Assembly (NCBI RefSeq): GCF_005280735.1
Contig: NZ_CP040077.1
Location: 2,914,001 to 2,978,000, forward strand
Origin: Trinickia violacea
GTDB lineage: Bacteria; Pseudomonadota; Gammaproteobacteria; Burkholderiales; Burkholderiaceae
Direction: 5' to 3'
Length of the DNA: 64,000 bases
Below the pieces are notes generated by a model. It had not been told where the DNA came from. It was given only the letters and a program-made list of their open reading frames with translations, and searched no databases. This document shows positions 1-7,316 of the stretch, in pieces. Position numbers and translations under genes: made by a program. Within the stretch, counting starts at the first letter, position 1. Every line of letters begins with the position of its first letter.

Positions 1-626
1 AGAATGTCGCCAAAGCCGCTCCACGTCGATTCGATGGCCCAGGTTTCATGCCGGAGGTCGGCTACGCTCACTGACGGCCTTTTGCTCAGCGCATGATCGG
101 CCGCGACTGCGATGTAGAGCGCATCCTCCGCGACCGGTACCACCTCCACGCTTTCTCGACTATCGCCCATCGCAATCGAGAGGTCGTCGATCAGGGCAAT
201 GTCCGTTCGCCAGGACCTCAACGCCGTCAGCCCCTCAATCGGATCGAATTCTTCAAGAACGATCTCCAGGCGCGGATAGGCGTGCTGCAACGCCTTGTAT
301 GTCTCGGGCAGCACCGCCGACGCGATCGACGGAAACGCCGCGACGCGAAGCTCGCCGGCTATCTCGCGCCGTAGCTCGGCTAATTCCGAACGAGCCTCGT
401 CCAGCACAACCATGACTCGTTCGGCGTAGCCCACCAGCGCCTGTCCGGCGGGCGTAAGCCTCACCCCGCGGCCAATGCGCTCCGTGAGCTTGACACCGGC
501 CTCCTCCTCCAGTTGCGCGATCTGCTGCGAAACCGCCGACGGTGTCAGGAACAGGGCCTCGGCGGCTGCCGCCATCGTGCCGCACCGCGCCAACTCCAGC
601 AGCGCCCGAAGACGCCCGACTTCCAT
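1..626 (-). CDS. LysR-family transcriptional regulator, C-terminus cut by window edge
   Basis: The first 208 codons of a LysR-type DNA-binding regulator are present; the rest lies before base 1. Residues 1-60 form the winged helix-turn-helix typical of the family (MEVGRLRALLELARCG, then AAAAEALFLTPSAVSQ). From about residue 90 the periplasmic-binding-protein-like effector domain begins (GELRVAAFPSIASAVLP). The ATG at 626 is the natural start because the HTH begins immediately after it. It is divergent from the DUF3563 gene at 798, so a shared regulatory region is likely. The ligand and targets cannot be read from the sequence. Family assignment is certain; function is not. Confidence 0.93.
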   Translation of the reverse strand, partial: MEVGRLRALLELARCGTMAAAAEALFLTPSAVSQQIAQLEEEAGVKLTERIGRGVRLTPAGQALVGYAERVMVVLDEARSELAELRREIAGELRVAAFPSIASAVLPETYKALQHAYPRLEIVLEEFDPIEGLTALRSWRTDIALIDDLSIAMGDSRESVEVVPVAEDALYIAVAADHALSKRPSVSVADLRHETWAIESTWSGFGDI

Positions 627-651
627 GATCTGTACCCTCGAAGAGGCATCA

Positions 652-680
652 ATATTAAACAGAATTTCTAATGTATTAGA
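652..680 (-). promoter_or_regulatory. Putative lysR promoter with inverted repeat at the -35 region
   Basis: On the minus strand TAATAT (657-652) could serve as a -10 box. Exactly 17 bases upstream lies TCTAAT, which is one arm of a perfect 6-2-6 inverted repeat, TCTAATGTATTAGA, at 667-680. The arrangement fits autoregulation by the LysR protein, whose sites are short dyads. The promoter hexamers are weak matches, so this is an inference. Confidence 0.4.
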
Positions 681-797
681 TCAAAAAAGATAAGTATACA
701 TGCGCATATCCATTGCCTACGATTGAGTTGCAGATCGGCGCCGGAGAACAACATCAAGACAGAGGCGCCCCACTCGAGCAACCTCTTGGAGATTGTC

Positions 798-932
798 ATG
801 CTTGCCTTTCTTTTCACGCAGATTAGCCACTGGTTCGAGCACATCGAACAACAACGCAACGACGAGTTTCTGCTGGGCGCACGAGACCTGGCCGAACTTG
901 AACGCCGGATGCGCTTGGCGGAAAGAGACTGA
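798..932 (+). CDS. DUF3563 family small protein
   Basis: A 44-residue protein, MLAFLFTQISHWFEHIEQQR followed by a segment ending in LAELERRMR. The pattern of an amphipathic N-terminus, an ExxRRD/QQRND-type turn and a C-terminal LADLE(R/Q)R(M/I)R segment matches what I know of DUF3563, a small-protein family common in Burkholderiaceae. The start is supported by GGAG at 788-791, six bases before the ATG. Two longer in-frame openings upstream have no ribosome-binding site. It stands alone between a divergent lysR and the convergent ugpB gene. No molecular function is established for the family to my knowledge. Confidence 0.72.
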   Translation: MLAFLFTQISHWFEHIEQQRNDEFLLGARDLAELERRMRLAERD

Positions 933-1078
933 CTGTCTGCGAGGTAGCGTTATTTGTCTCTGTCGGGAGTCGCTAGGTATTCGCGCATGCACTGGGCCGA
1001 TCCACCAACGCCGGTGACATAGCCGAGTGCGCACTGCTGTTACCGTCTGCCATCGACGACCCATTGCAGGTCGGATCG

Positions 1079-1109
1079 AAAAAAAGCGGCCACGCAGATG
1101 CGCGGCCGC
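1079..1109 (-). terminator. Rho-independent terminator after ugpB
   Basis: GCGGCC at 1086-1091 pairs with GGCCGC at 1104-1109. Read on the minus strand the hairpin is followed by seven T (the A run at 1079-1085). It lies about 40 bases past the ugpB stop codon. Confidence 0.8.
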
Positions 1110-1150
1110 CAAACGGAGAATCCGGCTCGCTACGAATTCAAGCGGGCAAA

Positions 1151-2476
1151 TTAGTTTTGCTGCTGCTCGAAACGACGCAGCAATTCGTTGCCGCGTGAGA
1201 CGGCCGCGTCGAGACCTTGCTGCGGCGTCTTCGTACCAGCCCATACCTGTTCGAGCTCTTCGTCGATCACGGTGCGGATCTGCGGCATGTTGCCGAGACG
1301 CAAGCCTTGCGTATAAGGAAGCGGCGGCTTGTTCAGCATCTGCTTGATCGCGGTCTCCGCGCCAGGGTGGCTCGCGTAATAGCCTTGCTGGCTCGCGAGT
1401 TCGTAGGCGGCCTTCGTCACCGGCAGGTAGCCGGTGTCTTCATGCCATTTGGCGGCGACCGCCGGACTCGACAGATAGGCGAGGAATTTCGCCACGCCCT
1501 TGTAGACCTCAGGATTCTTGCCGGCCAGCACCCACAGGCTCGCTCCGCCGATGATCGCGTTTTGCGGCGCGCCCTTCACCGAGGCGTCATACGGCATCAT
1601 GCCGGTGCCGAAGTCGAATTTCGCCGACTTGCGTATCGTCGCCAGTGCGCCCGACGAGTTGGTGACGATGCCGCAGTCGCCGCTGTAGAACTTCGAGTTC
1701 GCTTCGTCCTTGCGGCCCGCGTACGTGAACGTGCCCTGCTTCGCCATGTTGGCGAGGAACTCGATGTGGTGCACCTGTAGCGGCCGATTGAATTCGAGCG
1801 CCGCGTCTGCGCCGTCGAAGCCGTTGTTTTTCGAGGCGAAAGGCGCGCCATGCCAGGCGCTGTAATTTTCGAGCTGGACCCAGCTCTGCCAAGCCGTCGC
1901 GAAGCCACATGCCATGCCGCTCGCCCTCAGCTTGGCAGCATCGGCGGCTACTTCGTCCCAGGTTTGCGGCGCACGATTCGGGTCGAGGCCCGCCTTCTTG
2001 AAAGCGTCCTTGTTGTAGTACAGGATCGGCGTCGAGCTGTTGAACGGCATCGAGATCAGCCGGCCGGTCTTCGCCTCGCTGTAGTAGCTGCCAATCGCCG
2101 GAACGAAAGCCTGGCTGTCGAGCGGCACGCCGGCGTCCTGGAAGACCTTCCACACCGGCACGATGGCTTTCTTCGCGCCGATCATCGTCGCCGTACCGAC
2201 CTCATACACCTGCAGGATGGCCGGCGCATCGCCGCTGCGATAGGCCGCGATGCCCGCGGCCAGCGTCTGGTCGTAGTTTCCCTTAAAAACCGGCACGATC
2301 TTGTATTCGCTTTGCGAAGCGTTGAAATCGTTGGCGATGGCGCTTACGCGCTCGCCCAGCGAAGCTTCCATCGCATGCCAGAACTGAATTTCCGTGGCTG
2401 CCTGCGCGGCATGGCCGGCACACAACGTCAGGCCCGCCGTCGCCGCGGCCTGACGGATCCATTTTGCTTTCAACAT
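1151..2476 (-). CDS. ugpB: UgpB-type sn-glycerol-3-phosphate ABC transporter substrate-binding protein
   Basis: A 441-residue periplasmic solute-binding protein of extracellular family 1. Residues 1-26 are a cleavable signal peptide ending AQA, followed by ATEIQFWHAM, the opening typical of UgpB, and internal segments such as PFNSSTPILYYNKDAFKKAG and the YLSSPAVAAKWHEDTGYLP region near the C-terminus. Length and motifs fit UgpB, which captures glycerol-3-phosphate or glycerophosphodiesters for UgpAEC. The start at 2476 was chosen over one 35 codons upstream because it places the signal peptide at the N-terminus. No ugpA, ugpE or ugpC is adjacent: the neighbours are a porin upstream and a terminator downstream. 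The substrate is therefore inferred only from family resemblance. Confidence 0.9.
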   Translation of the reverse strand: MLKAKWIRQAAATAGLTLCAGHAAQAATEIQFWHAMEASLGERVSAIANDFNASQSEYKIVPVFKGNYDQTLAAGIAAYRSGDAPAILQVYEVGTATMIGAKKAIVPVWKVFQDAGVPLDSQAFVPAIGSYYSEAKTGRLISMPFNSSTPILYYNKDAFKKAGLDPNRAPQTWDEVAADAAKLRASGMACGFATAWQSWVQLENYSAWHGAPFASKNNGFDGADAALEFNRPLQVHHIEFLANMAKQGTFTYAGRKDEANSKFYSGDCGIVTNSSGALATIRKSAKFDFGTGMMPYDASVKGAPQNAIIGGASLWVLAGKNPEVYKGVAKFLAYLSSPAVAAKWHEDTGYLPVTKAAYELASQQGYYASHPGAETAIKQMLNKPPLPYTQGLRLGNMPQIRTVIDEELEQVWAGTKTPQQGLDAAVSRGNELLRRFEQQQN

Positions 2477-2544
2477 GTCTCTGTCCCAATCCCGTTGACC
2501 TTCCCGCGCGCCTGGGCGGCACTCGTCGCAGGCGCGCTCCGAAA

Positions 2545-2580
2545 GGTGCGCGGGCGCGGCGCGAAATCGCCGCGCCCGCA
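2545..2580 (-). terminator. Stem-loop terminator after the porin gene
   Basis: A perfect 12-bp stem: 2550-2561 pairs with 2568-2579 around a six-base loop, CGAAAT. It begins 14 bases after the porin stop. On the minus strand it is followed only by CACCTTTC, a short T-poor tail, so termination may be partial. Partial read-through could feed the ugpB gene downstream. Confidence 0.6.
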
Positions 2581-2593
2581 ATGGCAGCGTGTT

Positions 2594-3793
2594 TTAGAAC
2601 GTGTGGCGCACGCCGATACGCACGAGAGTCTGCGTATCGCCCGCCGACGAGATGCCGTTCGCCACGTCGCCGATCGACGCCGTGGCGTTGATGACGTTGC
2701 CGTATTGATCAAGCGTTTTGCCGCTCGCCTTCTGATAGCCGACCAGACCGTACAGCGCCGTGCGCTTCGAGAGGAAGTAAAACGACGACAGGGTGAACTG
2801 GTTGTACTTCGGCCCCGACTGCCCTTCGACCGCGCTCCCCGCGGTGTAGTCGTAGCCCGCCGCGACACGCAGCGTGGGCGTAGCCTCCCAGGACGCCGTC
2901 AAGCCGGCCGAGTTGAAGGTTTCCTTGCCCTGAAAGAGCGAGAAGCTACTGGCCTTGTATTGCGTGTTGCTGTATGACACGCCGAGTGTCACCGGCCCGA
3001 TCGCGTACTTACTCGACGCCGCGATGATCCGCTGATACTGCGCGGTCGCGAAGCCCTGGTTGATCGACGACGCGAAGGTGCCGTCATACGCGCTGGTCCA
3101 CGTGCCGCCCGTCGAGCCGTAAGCGTTGTTTGCCACCAGGTACGCCGCGCCGATCGCGAACGGGCCGTTCACGTACTGGCCGCCCAGGCTCCACGTGCTC
3201 TGGTTCTTCTCGCTGCCGGCCTGGTTGCCGAAACCGTACAACGCGCCGAGCGTCAGACCGCCGAACGAGGGGCTCGTGTACTTGAACGAGTTGTTCTCGC
3301 GCGACTGGTTGTCGATATTGTCGAGGTCGCCCGGGTGGGCGCCCATGCCGGTCAGGAAGCTGGTCGGTCCGATCGAGCCGACGAAGTCGACGATCGGGTC
3401 GTACTGGCGGCCCATCGTCAGCGTACCGAACTTCGTGCTCGTCAGGCCCATGAACGCCTGACGGCCGAACTCACGGCTGCCTTGGCCCAGCTGGCCGGTG
3501 CCGATATTGAAGCCGTTTTCGAGCTGGAAGATCGCCGCGAGGCCGTCGCCCAGATCTTCCTTGCCCTTGATGCCCCAGCGGCTGCCCGACCAAGTGCCGC
3601 TCGTGAAGGTGTAGGCGGACTTGCCGACCAGCACGGCGGGCGTGCCCGTCTTGCCAGCCGTGCTCACCACGGCCTCATTGCTCGTGTAACCCAAGCCCGC
3701 ATCGACGATGCCATACAGCGTCACGCTCCCCTGAGCGTGGGCCGCCGCGCAAATCCCGTTAAGCGCGACCAGTGCGAAAAGTGACTTTTTCAT
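2594..3793 (-). CDS. Gram-negative trimeric porin (Burkholderia OpcP/OmpC-like)
   Basis: A 399-residue outer-membrane general porin. It has a 20-residue signal peptide (MKKSLFALVALNGICAAAHA), the conserved first strand QGSVTLYGIVDAGLGY, the GSRWGIKGKEDLGDGLAAIF block, the QAFMGLTSTKFGTLTMGRQY block of the third loop and constriction region, and a C-terminal RVGVRHTF-type strand ending in Phe for BAM recognition. Porins of this type form trimeric 16-stranded channels. The ATG at 3793 was chosen because it starts the signal peptide; an 18-residue upstream extension lacks support. A strong palindrome and a terminator-like hairpin lie directly upstream and may control expression. The ugpB-like gene follows on the same strand. 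Confidence 0.93.
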   Translation of the reverse strand: MKKSLFALVALNGICAAAHAQGSVTLYGIVDAGLGYTSNEAVVSTAGKTGTPAVLVGKSAYTFTSGTWSGSRWGIKGKEDLGDGLAAIFQLENGFNIGTGQLGQGSREFGRQAFMGLTSTKFGTLTMGRQYDPIVDFVGSIGPTSFLTGMGAHPGDLDNIDNQSRENNSFKYTSPSFGGLTLGALYGFGNQAGSEKNQSTWSLGGQYVNGPFAIGAAYLVANNAYGSTGGTWTSAYDGTFASSINQGFATAQYQRIIAASSKYAIGPVTLGVSYSNTQYKASSFSLFQGKETFNSAGLTASWEATPTLRVAAGYDYTAGSAVEGQSGPKYNQFTLSSFYFLSKRTALYGLVGYQKASGKTLDQYGNVINATASIGDVANGISSAGDTQTLVRIGVRHTF

Positions 3794-3835
3794 CGTTGTA
3801 CTCTTGCTTCCACCCGTTAAGAATCCAGCTTTGAT

Positions 3836-3863
3836 CCTGCGTTGCACACGTGTGCAACGCAGG
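3836..3863. promoter_or_regulatory. 28-bp perfect palindrome upstream of the porin (putative operator)
   Basis: Fourteen bases, CCTGCGTTGCACAC, are followed immediately by their exact reverse complement. The centre, TTGCACACGTGTGCAA with a central CpG, resembles sites of LacI/GalR-family repressors. It starts 43 bases upstream of the porin ATG, so a bound protein would block or restart transcription of the porin. The regulator is not identifiable from the window. Confidence 0.5.
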
Positions 3864-3865
3864 GC

Positions 3866-3905
3866 GAAAAAAAGAGGCGTTATGGGACCACGCCTCTGTC
3901 TTTTT
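3866..3905. terminator. Bidirectional terminator-like hairpin in the porin leader region
   Basis: AGAGGCGT (3873-3880) pairs with ACGCCTCT (3890-3897). On the plus strand it is followed by GTCTTTTT, and on the minus strand by seven T. It lies between two divergent genes, where no transcript is expected to end, so it could instead attenuate the porin leader or insulate the porin. Confidence 0.6.
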
Positions 3906-4248
3906 GCTCCCGTGCACTACACACGGTGCCGATTCGTTATTCTGAATCTGCGCGCAGTATCGAGAGATTCCGTGAATCGTCTATGACAACCTTGAGCCTG
4001 CCTCGGAATACCGGCAAGCCGGGGCGAATTGATTCGCAAGGCAAAGGAAATTCCTACCGGATATTCAGGTTTGACTGACTACCTCGGCCGTGCGCGCCGC
4101 GAGCGCCTTGCCCGCTTCATTCCAGCACCAGCGCGAGTCGAACTGTGCATATCAGCGCCGTTGCGATATCGATCGAACAGAAAAGCGTTTGTCCAATGGC
4201 GCGAGCTTCTCTAGGATCACGCCATCTTCAACCCTTGACTCGTAACAC

Positions 4249-5076
4249 ATGAACAAGAGAAAACTGTTGGGAACCGTGCTGACCTCCATCGTGGTGGGCT
4301 GGGGACTCGCAAGCGCGCAGCTCTCGCTCGCGGCGGATCAAACCGTGCGTGTCGGGATCATGTCGGGCGAGGACGAGGACGTATGGCGCGTCGTCTCGGC
4401 GAACGCCGCGAAGCATGGCCTCACTGTCAAGGTGACGACGTTCTCCGACTACACGCAGCCGAACGAGGCGCTCTCACAGCACGATCTCGACGCGAACTCG
4501 TTCCAGCACAAGCCCTATCTCGACGCGCAGATCAAGGCGCGCGGCTACAAGATCTCGCCGGTGGGCTTCACCTACGTGCAGCCGATCGGCCTCTACTCGC
4601 ACAAGGTCAAGTCCGTTGCGGCCCTGCCGCAAGGCGCGACCATCGCCGTGCCCAACGATCCGAGCAACGAGGGCCGGTCCCTGTTGCTGCTGCAGGCGCA
4701 GGGGCTCATCACGCTGAAGCCCGACGTCGGCCTGCTGCCGACCGCGCGCGACATCGACAAGAACCCGAAAAACATCCACATCAAGGAGCTCGATGCGGGT
4801 ATCGTCGGGCGCGCGATCGACGACGTGGACGCCGCCGTCATCAATACGGACTGGGCGATCAAGGCCGGCATCAAGATTCCGCAGGAGCGCATCGCGCGGG
4901 AAGCCGTAAAGGGCAATCCGTATCGCAACTTCCTCGCGGTCAACGAGAAGGATGCGAACGCGCCGTGGGTGCGTACGCTCGTGGACGCCTATCAGCAGCC
5001 CAACGTCGCCGCGGAAATCCTGGCGGTGTACCACGGCGCGACGCTGCCCGCCTGGAACGGGGCGCCACAACAGTAA
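4249..5076 (+). CDS. NlpA/MetQ-family ABC transporter substrate-binding protein
   Basis: A 275-residue periplasmic binding protein of the NlpA (MetQ) family. Residues 1-28 look like a signal peptide (MNKRKLLGTV, then a hydrophobic run, ending LSLA), followed by the family opening TVRVGIMSGEDEDVW and the diagnostic block YTQPNEALSQHDLDANSFQH, with NFLAVNEKD toward the C-terminus. Family members bind methionine or related compounds for MetNI. Two oddities stand out. There is no lipobox cysteine, so the protein is probably soluble and periplasmic rather than lipid-anchored, and no metN or metI lies next to it. The substrate is therefore open. No clear Shine-Dalgarno precedes the ATG. Confidence 0.88.
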   Translation: MNKRKLLGTVLTSIVVGWGLASAQLSLAADQTVRVGIMSGEDEDVWRVVSANAAKHGLTVKVTTFSDYTQPNEALSQHDLDANSFQHKPYLDAQIKARGYKISPVGFTYVQPIGLYSHKVKSVAALPQGATIAVPNDPSNEGRSLLLLQAQGLITLKPDVGLLPTARDIDKNPKNIHIKELDAGIVGRAIDDVDAAVINTDWAIKAGIKIPQERIAREAVKGNPYRNFLAVNEKDANAPWVRTLVDAYQQPNVAAEILAVYHGATLPAWNGAPQQ

Positions 5077-5183
5077 AAAGCGACGCGCGGCGCGGAAGCC
5101 GGCCTCCCCTCCATCAACGTCGCAGTCTCCGTGCCCGGCCATGAGCAAATCCGGGCGCGGCAGTGATCGCCTTGCCATCCGCA

Positions 5184-6068
5184 TCAGAACGAATATCCGA
5201 TGCCGATCAGATACCACTGCTCCGTGGTCTTGGAATCCGGCTCGTAGTAGTTCCCGACCGTGTTCGACATGCCGTAGTTGAAGCGCGTGACTTGATAGCT
5301 GGCATTGATATGCAGATGCTTGGTCACCGCATAGTCGAGGCCGAGCATCCCCGTCACCACCGGTTTGGCGCCGAGGTTGAAGGTTCCGCCGACGATGCTT
5401 GCCGTCATCTTCGCGCCGAAGGTGCGGCCTACACTCACATCGGCGCTGCCGACGAGCCGCGACGTGAACGCGTACTGTCCGATGAGGCCGGCGCTGACGG
5501 TCTGGTGGCGATAGTGCTCGTAGTAGCCGTATTGATCGTCGCTGCTGTCTCGGACCCAACTGTGATAGCCGTAAGCGATGTACGGGATCAATTGCGCGTC
5601 GCCGAACGGCGAAACCAAAAACGCGCGGCCGAGCTTGATCGAGACGTCCGCGGTCTTGTCGTGCGTCGTGCTCTGATAGGGATACAGATTGCCGAGCGAG
5701 TCCTCCAAGTAGCCGTCGTAAGCCGTCGAGCCCGCGGCATAGCTGACCGCCGCGCTCAGGTAGACGTTCGTCAGGCCCAGCACGGAACCCTGCCTGACCG
5801 CCGCGATGCGGTACGCGAGCTGCGTGCCGGTTTCCGAGTCGAGCGGGTCCACGGTGGCCGTCGATTCCGTGTAATCGAGCCGATGGCCGCCGATCGAAAC
5901 AGATACCTGATTGTTGGCACTCGGAAGCGCACCGGCGCCCGGCGCCTCGTCGGCATGGGCCGGGCACGTTGCTGCAACAAGGCATAGTGCGGCGAGACAG
6001 GACGGAAGAGTGAGACGTTGCTCGATGGCGGAACGTTGATGGGAGATTGGCTTCAGTGATGCGCACAT
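5184..6068 (-). CDS. Outer-membrane beta-barrel protein
   Basis: A 294-residue protein with a probable signal peptide ending near residue 39 (ATCPAHA, then DEAPG). The remainder is rich in alternating aromatic and polar strands and ends QWYLIGIGYSF, a classic C-terminal beta-signal. No paralogue-specific motif was recognised; it resembles generic outer-membrane barrels of Burkholderia annotated only as autotransporter-like or porin-like. The ATG at 6068 is the only in-frame start that gives an export signal; the open frame continues 123 codons upstream but that part is arginine-rich and non-coding in character. It is convergent with the NlpA-like gene and divergent from the LprI-like gene. 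The transported substrate is unknown. Confidence 0.75.
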   Translation of the reverse strand: MCASLKPISHQRSAIEQRLTLPSCLAALCLVAATCPAHADEAPGAGALPSANNQVSVSIGGHRLDYTESTATVDPLDSETGTQLAYRIAAVRQGSVLGLTNVYLSAAVSYAAGSTAYDGYLEDSLGNLYPYQSTTHDKTADVSIKLGRAFLVSPFGDAQLIPYIAYGYHSWVRDSSDDQYGYYEHYRHQTVSAGLIGQYAFTSRLVGSADVSVGRTFGAKMTASIVGGTFNLGAKPVVTGMLGLDYAVTKHLHINASYQVTRFNYGMSNTVGNYYEPDSKTTEQWYLIGIGYSF

Positions 6069-6422
6069 ACGCGTGATATCGACCTCGGGTAGACACGTGG
6101 CGCAATTTTTCCATGGCACATCGACGAAAACACGACCTTCGTTTGGATAACTACTTACCTTCTCTATCGGCAAATTAGTGGTCCGGCGCGATTCCCGCAC
6201 ACGCGCGGCTCGAAATCGAAACGCATCCGTGCGGCGGCGCTGTCTTGCTCGCCTCGAAAGACTTGGTAAGACCTCTCCCAAAACCCTCCACAGATCGAGG
6301 CTTTCGGACGGCTCGCCGAGGCTTAATCTCACTGCCGTCGGATACCGACGCGCAACCTCCCCTCGACGGGCATGCCGCCCTGCGCGTCGCTCCGCCCTTG
6401 GGCTTACCAACGAGAGGTTGCT
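6069..6422. other. Divergent intergenic region, no gene seen
   Basis: These 354 bases separate the beta-barrel gene from the LprI-like gene. Open frames here are shadows lacking ribosome-binding sites. It should contain both promoters, but no box is clear enough to call. Confidence 0.5.
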
Positions 6423-7061
6423 ATGGTCGCTAACCACGACAAAGTCTCAGTCCGTCGTCTGCTTCGGCACAAAACCGCGCCGCTTTTGCTGGCGCTCCTC
6501 GCAGCGGGAGCGATGGCGCCCAGCGCGTTCGCCGTGAGCTTTCGATGTCCGCACAACGGATCGGTTTCGGAAAAGCTGATCTGCAGCGATCCGAACCTGT
6601 CGTCGCTCGATGACAAGCTCGCCATCGTCTACAAGCGCGCGAAGGACGCCGCCCCTTCCGCCGAGGCGATCGAGGCCGACAGGGTCGCGCAATGGCAATG
6701 GCGCCAGCGCAATTGCAAAGACAAGGCGTGTCTCTCGGACTGGTACCAGCGACGCATCCGCGAACTGGAAGCCGATTTCGCGCACGGACTAAGCGTCGAA
6801 GCGGCGAATCTGGCCGCGAACATGGCGGACCAGAACATCGTCCCGGCGGCGCGGCCGGCCGTCCTCGAGATCAAGGGCCTGGGCAAGGCGCTGAGCGAGC
6901 CTCCCGCCGACCACGGCTCGCATGACGGCGCAAAGCCGGCGCCCTGCACGTTCAAGGAGAACTCGAACAACTGCTTGGCGTCGAGCGCCCATCAGGCCGT
7001 GCTCAATCTGGAGAAGAGCCGCCTGGAGAAAGCCAGCGTGACGACGGAAGCCAAGAAGTAA
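6423..7061 (+). CDS. LprI-like lysozyme-inhibitor N-terminal domain protein (DUF1311)
   Basis: A 212-residue exported protein. Residues 1-37 form a signal peptide ending SAFA. Residues 42-115 carry the DUF1311/LprI arrangement: Cys42, Cys54 (EKLICSDPNLSSLDDKL), then WQWRQRN-Cys98 and Cys103 followed by LSDWYQRRIRELE. These four cysteines usually form two disulfides. The C-terminal half is not conserved in a way I recognise and holds another cysteine pair near residues 180-190. Some family members inhibit lysozyme; whether this one does is unknown. The start is supported by GAGAGG upstream of the ATG at 6423. The gene stands alone, followed by a convergent tRNA. Confidence 0.8.
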   Translation: MVANHDKVSVRRLLRHKTAPLLLALLAAGAMAPSAFAVSFRCPHNGSVSEKLICSDPNLSSLDDKLAIVYKRAKDAAPSAEAIEADRVAQWQWRQRNCKDKACLSDWYQRRIRELEADFAHGLSVEAANLAANMADQNIVPAARPAVLEIKGLGKALSEPPADHGSHDGAKPAPCTFKENSNNCLASSAHQAVLNLEKSRLEKASVTTEAKK

Positions 7062-7133
7062 CGGTACGGCAATCGAGCGCGAAGGATGCAATGGGCGCAT
7101 GTCGCGCCCTTCACGAATGTGTATGCCAAAACG

Positions 7134-7157
7134 AAAAGACCGGCTTTCGCCGGTCTT
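7134..7157 (-). terminator. Terminator of tRNA-Pro
   Basis: AAGACCGGC (7136-7144) pairs with GCCGGTCTT (7149-7157) around a TTTC tetraloop. On the minus strand the stem runs into TTTTCGTTTT. It lies about 30 bases past the tRNA 3' end. Confidence 0.75.
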
Positions 7158-7185
7158 CCGTAACAAGCTAAGTGCTTGATTTTAC

Positions 7186-7263
<78 letters not shown>

Positions 7264-7273
7264 AAAGCGTGAA

Positions 7274-7302
7274 AGTATAACAGACACTTCCACCGATTAG
7301 AA
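7274..7302 (-). promoter_or_regulatory. Putative sigma70 promoter of tRNA-Pro
   Basis: On the minus strand TATACT (7279-7274) is a good -10 box. TTCTAA (7302-7297) sits 17 bases upstream as a weak -35. Spacing to the tRNA 5' end, about 10 bases, is right for a stable RNA promoter. Confidence 0.5.
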
Positions 7303-7316
7303 CCATCACCTCACAA

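Larger units (their letters stand above)
3794..4248. other. Divergent intergenic region between porin and nlpA-like gene
   Basis: No convincing gene is seen in these 455 bases; the short open frames lack ribosome-binding sites and family character. It contains a 28-bp perfect palindrome (3836-3863), a bidirectional terminator-like hairpin (3866-3905), a 6-2-6 dyad GCGAATTGATTCGC (4024-4037) and a small dyad AGGAAATTCCT (4043-4053). It should hold the promoters of both flanking genes. Confidence 0.6.

Noticed and set aside
4024..4053. Dyads GCGAATTGATTCGC and AGGAAATTCCT as operators of the NlpA-like gene
   Set aside because: They are short and over 190 bases from the start codon; kept only as a remark on the intergenic region.
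3804..4078. Small plus-strand frames upstream of the NlpA-like gene
   Set aside because: No ribosome-binding site and they run through the palindrome and terminator-like hairpin.
5131..5156. GCCCGG/CCGGGC hairpin after the NlpA-like gene as terminator
   Set aside because: No T run on either strand, so it was not called.
4474..6114. 546-codon minus-strand frame across the NlpA-like gene and the barrel gene
   Set aside because: It is out of frame with the barrel protein, has no domain and overlaps two convincing genes.
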